Program-made: the position numbers and the translations under genes
Shown: in pieces, positions 60,029-64,000 of the stretch
How the letters are laid out: each line of letters starts with the position of its first letter
Position numbering within the stretch: the stretch's first letter is position 1
NCBI RefSeq assembly: GCF_021049285.1
Contig: NZ_CP088017.1
Coordinates: forward strand, 1,499,380 to 1,563,379
Reading direction: 5' to 3'
Length of the DNA: 64,000 nt
Source: Ruania halotolerans
GTDB lineage: Bacteria > Actinomycetota > Actinomycetes > Actinomycetales > Beutenbergiaceae
Notes under the pieces: generated by a model
What the model was told of the DNA's origin: nothing
The model's database searches: none
Seen by the model: the letters and a program-made list of their open reading frames with translations, nothing else

Positions 60029-60916
60029 ATGACGACGTCGACGAATGCGGCGACCACGACGACGCCCGCGACCAGGACCGCCGAGCGGCGGCGCCCGTCA
60101 CGCGATCAGGTCAGCCTACGCAAGGCAGCCATGACGGCGGCTGGGGTGGCGATCCTGTGCGTGATGCTGTTCCCGGTCTACTGGATGGTGAACGCCTCGC
60201 TGCAGCCCAGTGGGAACACGCTGAACGCGGCACTGATCCCACTTGAGCCGAGCCTGGACAACTACGTCCGCGCGCTCAGCGAGCAGGGTGGGAACCTCCT
60301 CACCAGCATCGTGATCGCTTTGGGGACGGTGGTGTTCAGTTTGCTTCTGGCCGCCCCGGCTGCCTACGCACTCGCGCAGTTCCGATTCCGGTGGGTGCCG
60401 GTGGCGCTACTGGCGATCCTGATCAGCCAGATGATCCCCGGCATCGTGATCGCCAACGCGTTGTACAGCGCGTACGAAGGACTCGGGCTGCTGAACTCGA
60501 TTCCTGGCTTGATCCTGGCGAACTCCACCAATGCGATCCCGTTCGCGATGCTGATCATGCGCTCGTTCATGCTGGGTGTGCCGCCCGCGATCGTCGAGGC
60601 CGCTCGCGTGGATGGGGCCGGCCTGATGCGCACGTTCATCTCGATCGTGGTGCCGGTCAGCCGGAACGCGATCATTACCGCGGGACTCTTCACGTTCCTG
60701 TTCGCGTGGAGCGACTTCCTGTTCGCTCTCACGCTGACCACCACGGATGAGATCCGGCCGGTGACCCTCGGTATCTACCAGTACCTGGGCACCCAGGTAC
60801 AGAACTGGGGCGCGGTGATGGCCACCGCCGTACTCTCAGCGATCCCCGCGATCGTGCTTCTCGTGGCCGCCCAGAAGTACATCGCCGCCGGGGCCACCGG
60901 CGGTGCCGTGAAATAG
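60029..60916 (+). CDS. Carbohydrate ABC transporter permease, MalG/UgpE type
   Basis: A 295-residue permease with a Thr-rich N-terminal tail, six spans from about residue 35, and the EAA loop IVEAARVDGAGLMRTFIS. The ATG at 60029 has GAGGAG seven bases upstream. It pairs with the preceding MalF-type subunit. The ThuA gene follows after 21 bases with its own ribosome site (GAAGGA). Confidence 0.9.
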   Translation: MTTSTNAATTTTPATRTAERRRPSRDQVSLRKAAMTAAGVAILCVMLFPVYWMVNASLQPSGNTLNAALIPLEPSLDNYVRALSEQGGNLLTSIVIALGTVVFSLLLAAPAAYALAQFRFRWVPVALLAILISQMIPGIVIANALYSAYEGLGLLNSIPGLILANSTNAIPFAMLIMRSFMLGVPPAIVEAARVDGAGLMRTFISIVVPVSRNAIITAGLFTFLFAWSDFLFALTLTTTDEIRPVTLGIYQYLGTQVQNWGAVMATAVLSAIPAIVLLVAAQKYIAAGATGGAVK

Positions 60917-60937
60917 CGAGACGACGAGAAGGAACGA

Positions 60938-61720
60938 ATGATGACGAAGTCCGAGACCCTACGCGTGATCGTATGGGGCGAGAACCGGCACGAGCAGGTC
61001 GAGCCGCACGTGGCCGAGATCTACCCGGACGGTATGCACGCAACGATCGCGGACGGTATCCGGGAAAACCTCCCGGATGCTGAGGTGAGCACCGTCACGC
61101 TGGACGATCCCGAGCACGGCCTCACCGAGGAGGTGCTCGCGGCGACCGACGTGCTGGTCTGGTGGGGGCATGCGGCCCACGGCGAGGTGCGTGACGACGT
61201 CGTGGAGCGGGTACACCGCCATGTGTTGGACGGGATGGGGCTGCTGGTGCTCCACTCGGGCCACTGGTCGAAGATCTTCGGCAAGCTGATGGGCACCAGC
61301 TGCACGCTGCGCTGGCGCAGCGAGCAGGACCGCGAGCTCGTCTGGACCGTCGACCCCACGCACCCCATCGCGCAAGGCGTGCCGAATCCGATCATCATCG
61401 ATCAGCAGGAGATGTACGGGGAGTTCTTCGACATCCCCGCCCCTGACGAACTGATCTTCATCTCCTCCTTTACCGGGGGAGAGGTGTTCCGCTCCGGCTG
61501 CACCTTCCGGCGCGGCCACGGGAAGATCTTCTTCTTCTCCCCGGGCGATCAGGACTTCCCGGTCTACCACCACGAGCACGTCCGGAAGGTGATCGCCAAC
61601 GGTGTTGCCTGGGCCCGCACGGTCCGCCCCGAGCGTGCCACCCCGACCCTGCTCCGATACGAGACCGGCGAGTTCTTCGCCGGGCACGGGTACACCGGCC
61701 CGATCGAGGGAGCCGAATGA
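60938..61720 (+). CDS. ThuA-domain protein (trehalose-utilisation type)
   Basis: A 260-residue protein of the ThuA family, which has a glutamine-amidotransferase-like fold. Conserved blocks are [39 protein letters not shown] and [17 protein letters not shown]. In rhizobia ThuA and ThuB convert imported trehalose and similar disaccharides to 3-keto derivatives. The start may be 60938 or the adjacent ATG at 60941. The stop overlaps the oxidoreductase start (ATGA), so the two partners are made together. Confidence 0.85.
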   Translation: MMTKSETLRVIVWGENRHEQVEPHVAEIYPDGMHATIADGIRENLPDAEVSTVTLDDPEHGLTEEVLAATDVLVWWGHAAHGEVRDDVVERVHRHVLDGMGLLVLHSGHWSKIFGKLMGTSCTLRWRSEQDRELVWTVDPTHPIAQGVPNPIIIDQQEMYGEFFDIPAPDELIFISSFTGGEVFRSGCTFRRGHGKIFFFSPGDQDFPVYHHEHVRKVIANGVAWARTVRPERATPTLLRYETGEFFAGHGYTGPIEGAE

Positions 61721-62760
61721 CCGTCCCGGCACAGTCGGCGAGGCCCTTGCGGGTGATCCAGGTTGGCGCCGGCGGAATGGGCCGAGCCTGGTTGCGCACC
61801 ATCGTGGCCAGCCCCGACGTCGAACTGGTAGGCGTCGTGGATCTGGATATGGACGTCGCACGGACCGCCCTGGCGGAGACCGGGGCTGGGCCGGCGCAGG
61901 TGGGCGCCTCCCTGACGGAACTGGCTGCTGCCACCTCAGCGGACGCCGTCGTGAACGTGACGGTGCCGGCCGCACATAGTCCGGTGAACCTCGAGGCGCT
62001 CGCGCTGGGCCTGCCCGTGCTGTGCGAGAAGCCGATGGCGGAGTCGGTCGCGCAATGCCTGCCGATGATCGCGGCGGCGGAGCGGGCCGGGCAGCTACTG
62101 ATGATCTCCCAGTCGCGGCGCTACTACAGCCAGCTGGCGTCGCTGCGGGAGGTACTCGGCGGACTGGGGCCCGTGGAGGTTGCCCGGTGCGATTTCGCTC
62201 GCGCACCGCATTTCGGCGGATTCCGGGAGCAGATGGCCGAGCCGCTGATCGTGGATATGGCGATCCACCAGTTCGATCTCGCGCGTGATCTGATGGGCGC
62301 CGACCCCGTGAGCGTCTACTGCGAATCGTCCAATCCGAGCTGGTCCTGGTACGCCGGCAATGCGGTGGCGACTGCGGTGTTCACATTCGCGGGCGGTAGC
62401 CGGTTCGCCTACACCGGCACCTGGTGCGGGCCGTACCCGGAGACATCGTGGAACGGCACATGGCAACTGGGTGCCAGCGGCGGGGGAGTGCGGTGGGACG
62501 GCGATCACCTCCCGACGGCGTACGCCCCCGACGGTGCGCCGCTGGCGGTGCACGAGCGTAAGGTGCCCGAGGAGATCGCCGGCTCGTTGGCCGAGTTCGT
62601 GGCGTGCCTGCGCGACGGCACCGAACCGGCGACGGCGGGTTGGCGGAATGTCATCAGCGTCGCCATGGTCGAGGCGGCGGTGCGATCCTCAGCTGAAGCC
62701 CGGGTGGTCACCATCGCCGAGGTGATGGACGGGGCCCGCGAGACGGCGTTCGCGACCTGA
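61717..62760 (+). CDS. Gfo/Idh/MocA-family sugar oxidoreductase (ThuB-like)
   Basis: A 347-residue NAD(P)-dependent dehydrogenase. The Rossmann motif is [13 protein letters not shown], the catalytic lysine is in the CEKPMAE block, and the conserved histidine is in VDMAIHQFD. The C-terminal alpha/beta domain is complete. Family members oxidise sugars, inositols and glycosides, often to 3-keto forms. Its coupling to thuA and a sugar importer supports a ThuB-like role, oxidising an imported disaccharide. It is the last gene of the LacI-controlled operon. Confidence 0.88.
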   Translation: MTVPAQSARPLRVIQVGAGGMGRAWLRTIVASPDVELVGVVDLDMDVARTALAETGAGPAQVGASLTELAAATSADAVVNVTVPAAHSPVNLEALALGLPVLCEKPMAESVAQCLPMIAAAERAGQLLMISQSRRYYSQLASLREVLGGLGPVEVARCDFARAPHFGGFREQMAEPLIVDMAIHQFDLARDLMGADPVSVYCESSNPSWSWYAGNAVATAVFTFAGGSRFAYTGTWCGPYPETSWNGTWQLGASGGGVRWDGDHLPTAYAPDGAPLAVHERKVPEEIAGSLAEFVACLRDGTEPATAGWRNVISVAMVEAAVRSSAEARVVTIAEVMDGARETAFAT

Positions 62761-62821
62761 GCGTTGCAGGGGTTGTGGTGCCCCGCTACCGTGTCGGCAG
62801 GATCGGACGAACGGGGGACGT

Positions 62822-63028
62822 ATGGGCGTCAGCTACGACGTGGCCTTCACTCTGGCGTGGGTTCTTCCCGCGGTGCTGATGGTGGTGGCCCTGGTCAGTG
62901 CAGTCCGCCATCCGGGGCTTCGGGATCTCGTGCAGGTGGCATGGTTCGCGCTGATCGTGCTGGCGCCCGTGGTGGGCCCGATCCTGTGGTTCGTGGCTGG
63001 CCGCAGATCGGTCGCCCGGCAGGCCTGA
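62822..63028 (+). CDS. Small membrane protein, PLDc_N-like
   Basis: A 68-residue protein with two hydrophobic segments: AFTLAWVLPAVLMVVALVSAV and VAWFALIVLAPVVGPILWFV, the second carrying the PVVGPILWF-type motif followed by Arg, as in the phospholipase-D N-terminal (PLDc_N) membrane domain. No catalytic domain is attached. GGGGGAC lies just before the ATG. Function unknown. It sits between the sugar locus and gltX. Confidence 0.75.
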   Translation: MGVSYDVAFTLAWVLPAVLMVVALVSAVRHPGLRDLVQVAWFALIVLAPVVGPILWFVAGRRSVARQA

Positions 63029-63072
63029 CCACGGGGAGCGTCCGGCTCCGGCACCAGTAGGCTGGAGCCATC

Positions 63073-64000
63073 ATGACGACTCCCGCTTCCGGCGCCGATG
63101 TGCGCGTCCGCTTCTGCCCCTCGCCCACCGGGACCCCGCACGTCGGGCTGATCCGTACGGCCTTGTTCAACTGGGCGCAGGCCCGCCACCACGGCGGCAC
63201 GTTCGTGTTCCGCATCGAGGACACTGACGCCGCGCGGGACAGTCAGGACAGCTACGACCAGCTCCTCGACGCCCTGCGGTGGCTCGGCCTCGACTGGGAC
63301 GAGGGTGTCGAGGTGGGCGGGCCGGACGGACCGTACCGGCAGTCCGAGCGGTCGGCGATCTACGCCGACGTCGCTGACAAGCTGCTTGCCTCCGGGTATG
63401 CGTACGAGTCGTTCTCCACCCCGGAGGAGATTGAGTCCCGCCACCGGGCCGCCGGGCGGGACCCCAAGCTCGGGTACGACGGCTATGACCGCGACCTGAC
63501 CAAGGAGCAGAAGGCGGCATTCCTTGCTGAGGGCCGCACCCCGGTGTTGCGTCTGCGGATGCCGGCCGAGGACATCACCTTCACCGATCTGGTGCGGGGC
63601 GAGGTGACCTTCGCCGCCGGCTCGGTGCCCGACTTCGTGATCGTGCGCGGCAACGGGCAGCCGCTGTACACCCTCACCAACCCCCTCGACGATGCGCTGA
63701 TGCGGATCACGCACGTGCTGCGCGGAGAGGACCTGCTCTCCTCCACCCCGCGGCAGATTGCCCTGCACCGGGCGCTGACCGAACTCGGAATCGCCGAGGG
63801 GGTGCCCGCCTACGGGCATCTGCCGATGGTGACGGGCGAGGGCAATAAGAAGCTCTCCAAGCGCGCTCCCGAGTCGAACCTGTTCCTGCATCGCGAGCGC
63901 GGCTTCATCCCCGAGGGTCTGCTCAACTACCTGGCGCTGCTGGGCTGGAGCATCTCCCCGGACAACGACATCTTCACCCAGGCCGAGATGGTGGCCGCTT
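63073..64000 (+). CDS. gltX: Glutamate--tRNA ligase, 5' part (cut by window end)
   Basis: The first 309 residues of a class I glutamyl-tRNA synthetase; the gene runs off the window. The HIGH-type motif is [10 protein letters not shown] at about 15-24, VFRIEDTD follows, and the KMSKS-type motif is KKLSKR at about 259-264. It charges tRNA(Glu) for protein synthesis and supplies the substrate of HemA for heme synthesis. The ATG at 63073 has GGAG close upstream and a TAGGCT box at 63058-63063. In related actinobacteria it directly follows the FAH gene, here 6.4 kb away. Confidence 0.96.
   Translation, partial: MTTPASGADVRVRFCPSPTGTPHVGLIRTALFNWAQARHHGGTFVFRIEDTDAARDSQDSYDQLLDALRWLGLDWDEGVEVGGPDGPYRQSERSAIYADVADKLLASGYAYESFSTPEEIESRHRAAGRDPKLGYDGYDRDLTKEQKAAFLAEGRTPVLRLRMPAEDITFTDLVRGEVTFAAGSVPDFVIVRGNGQPLYTLTNPLDDALMRITHVLRGEDLLSSTPRQIALHRALTELGIAEGVPAYGHLPMVTGEGNKKLSKRAPESNLFLHRERGFIPEGLLNYLALLGWSISPDNDIFTQAEMVAA

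Overview
The window is high-GC actinomycete DNA (GC by eye near 70% over most genes, GTG starts common, many leaderless promoters). The gene content fits Micrococcales, and my best guess from the combination is the Ruania/Beutenbergia neighbourhood. That is inference; no rRNA is present to settle it. Two kinds of DNA alternate: conserved housekeeping blocks and carbohydrate-utilisation loci, each of the latter under its own LacI-type repressor.

Sugar loci. (1) 1-6185: LacI regulator, Tat-type solute-binding lipoprotein, two CUT1 permeases and a cysteine-type sulfatase, with two copies of a palindromic operator upstream. (2) 9643-16484: LacI regulator divergent from a secreted esterase made of two tandem CE1-like units, then two AT-richer permeases and a binding protein. 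(3) 51668-55814: GH51 arabinofuranosidase and a GH27 enzyme with arabinopyranosidase-like active-site features, plus a LacI regulator that is a close paralogue of the one in locus 2. (4) 56623-62760: LacI regulator divergent from a binding protein, two permeases, ThuA and a Gfo/Idh/MocA (ThuB-like) oxidoreductase, inserted between a FAH-family gene and gltX. None of the three importers carries its own ATPase, so a shared MsiK-type ATPase elsewhere is expected.

Conserved blocks. 6229-9464 holds thioredoxin, a YggS-type PLP protein, a pentapeptide-repeat protein, YccF, and an Rrf2 regulator with an AhpD-like protein. 16531-27740 holds YbaK, a DUF2510 membrane protein, a Ski2-like helicase with DUF3516, an amidotransferase, a serine hydrolase, hemA, a PPOX-fold protein, an alpha/beta hydrolase, a DUF222/HNH protein and a GNAT enzyme. 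27752-36440 is a tightly overlapping heme operon: hemE-cgoX-chdC-cpfC-hemC-hemD-hemB-hemL. With hemA (22527) and gltX (63073) this gives the whole C5/coproporphyrin-dependent heme pathway from glutamate to heme.

36532-50670 holds a TrmB/LuxR-like regulator, a large proline-rich membrane protein of unknown function, an ArsR/SRPBCC pair with twin operators, a Nudix protein, a four-gene MacB/FtsX-type ABC operon, a conserved actinobacterial protein and a membrane acyltransferase. A methyltransferase follows at 50738. No rRNA, tRNA, CRISPR array, insertion sequence or integrase was found, and no gene-free gap exceeds about 260 bases. The most interesting signals are a symmetric bidirectional leaderless promoter at 55821-55832, a 26-bp-arm hairpin that also encodes the end of a repressor, related operators for the two paralogous LacI proteins, the tandem esterase and the unusual proline-rich membrane protein.
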